Assembly: GCF_025165795.1 (NCBI RefSeq)
Contig: NZ_JAJAGO010000004.1
Location: 310,001-374,000, forward strand
From: Streptomyces gossypii
GTDB taxonomy: Bacteria > Actinomycetota > Actinomycetes > Streptomycetales > Streptomycetaceae
Direction of reading: 5' to 3'
DNA length: 64,000 nt
Position 1 is the stretch's first letter. Each line of letters starts with the position of its first letter. A program made the translations under genes and the position numbers. Positions 63,298 through 64,000 of the stretch are shown here, piece after piece. The notes beneath the pieces are model-generated. The model saw only the letters and a list, made by a program, of their open reading frames with translations, was not told the origin of the DNA and did not search any database.

Positions 63298-63762
63298 ATG
63301 GCGGACACCACACTCGAGCCCCGCACCGGGGCCGAACGCAAGCGCGACCTGCTGGACCGACTGCGGACCGAGCACGATGTCTGGGTGGCGTCGGCCGACC
63401 GCGAAGGGGCGCCCTGCCTGGTGCCGTTGTCGCTCCACTGGGACGGCACGTGGATCTGGCTGTCCACCCGCTACGAGAACCCGACGGGGGTCAACCTGCG
63501 GGAGAACGGCGTGACGCGGCTCGCGCTGCAGTCCACCGAGTACGTCGCGATGATCGACGGCACCGTGGAGACCGTGGGCCAGGAGGAGATCGCCACGGAG
63601 ACCGCGGACGCGTTCGCCGCGCGAGGCGGCTGGGATCCGCGCGAGGCGCGGCGGGGCCGCTACGTCTACTTCAAGGTCACGCTCACCGGCGTGCAGGCCT
63701 TCCAGGGCAGGCACGAGCTGCCGGGACGTCATCTCATGGTGGACGGCGACTGGTTGGTCTGA
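63298..63762 (+). CDS. Pyridoxamine 5'-phosphate oxidase-fold (PPOX class) protein
   Basis: 154 residues with the split beta-barrel flavin-binding fold: DVWVASADREGAPCLVPLSL, WIWLSTRYENPTGVNLRENG and ALQSTEYVAMIDGTVETVGQ. Probably F420- or FMN-dependent; members reduce small organic substrates or bind heme. Substrate unknown. ATG 63298 is 7 nt after TACGTT without a ribosome site, again fitting a leaderless mRNA. Confidence 0.85.
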   Translation: MADTTLEPRTGAERKRDLLDRLRTEHDVWVASADREGAPCLVPLSLHWDGTWIWLSTRYENPTGVNLRENGVTRLALQSTEYVAMIDGTVETVGQEEIATETADAFAARGGWDPREARRGRYVYFKVTLTGVQAFQGRHELPGRHLMVDGDWLV

Positions 63763-63860
63763 CCGCCGCCCCGCCGGAGCGGGGTGTACGCGTGGTGAAC
63801 CTCTCATGACAGCTCGACTCCCGGGCCCCGGCGTGCACAGAACGTTCGTACGGTTCACCC

Positions 63861-64000
63861 GTGGAGTGGCTGAACGCGGAGAACATACTGGGGACCGCGG
63901 GCGTCGTGGTAACCGTCGCCGTGCTCGCGTACGAGCGGCTGATCCCCGGACTCAAACGGCTCGGCTATCGCGTGCAGATGGACACCGCCATCGGCGGCGA
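63861..64000 (+). CDS. Start of a membrane protein, cut by the window edge
   Basis: 46 residues are visible from GTG 63861: VEWLNAENI then a hydrophobic helix LGTAGVVVTVAVLAYERLIP and KRLGYRVQMDTAIGG. The GTG lies 6 nt after TACGGT. The family cannot be told from this fragment. Confidence 0.6.
   Translation, partial: MEWLNAENILGTAGVVVTVAVLAYERLIPGLKRLGYRVQMDTAIGG

Overview
The window is about 64 kb of very GC-rich DNA (roughly 70% or more), with strong third-position GC bias, frequent GTG starts, GGAGG-type ribosome binding sites, a mycothiol-linked dehydrogenase and almost no TTA codons. This points to a Streptomyces chromosome. The order glyS - znuACB/zur - uppS - recO - leuA - phoH/ybeY - era - hrcA/dnaJ - hemW - lepA/rpsT - holA is, from memory, that of the conserved core around SCO2494-SCO2571 of S. 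coelicolor; no alignment was possible here. I see no phage, IS element, integrase, CRISPR array, rRNA or tRNA. It reads as core chromosome with small accessory cassettes.

Left part (1-13 kb): the N-terminal third of pyruvate phosphate dikinase; a divergent NAD(P)-binding protein/HxlR regulator pair; dodecin; an XRE regulator overlapping a tRNA-dihydrouridine synthase and divergent from a drug-type MFS exporter; an ABC-2 exporter divergent from a GbsR-like regulator; an MBL hydrolase; and an ABC exporter with fused domains. Zinc and RNA block (13-20 kb): glycyl-tRNA synthetase divergent from znuA-znuC-znuB-zur, with a candidate Zur box at the znuA start; then uppS and recO. Signalling block (19.7-25 kb): a NarL-type two-component system with an upstream MMPL exporter, and a zinc-ribbon TerB-like protein.

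Middle (25-37.5 kb): leuA with a 15-residue Leu-rich leader peptide and alternative hairpins upstream; a protealysin-like M4 protease with its emfourin-type inhibitor; an S-(hydroxymethyl)mycothiol dehydrogenase with an MBL partner; a PfkB kinase with a His-rich N-terminus; phoH-ybeY-CBS/CorC protein; an MmcQ/YjbR protein; and a membrane Ser/Thr kinase carrying the only in-frame TTA codon I found.

Right part (37.5-64 kb): a second XRE/MFS pair like the one at 5 kb; a LysR/aldo-keto reductase pair; a cytidine-deaminase-like protein and era; a reverse-strand cluster hrcA - dnaJ - nitronate monooxygenase - rsmE - HIT - rnz behind a CIRCE element; DUF3097, Uma2 and hemW; a TetR/SnoaL/NmrA cassette with two operators; acyl-CoA synthetase; lepA divergent from rpsT; an epimerase; holA and small end genes.

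Most cassettes are regulator plus divergent target with a visible palindrome between them. Many forward-strand genes start 6-7 nt after an ANNNT hexamer, the arrangement of leaderless transcripts. No clearly undescribed multi-gene system stands out. The most useful leads are the leuA attenuator, the twin XRE/MFS modules with related half-sites, the protease/inhibitor pair with a promoter-bearing inverted repeat, the TOPRIM-like look of DUF3097, and the TTA-containing kinase.
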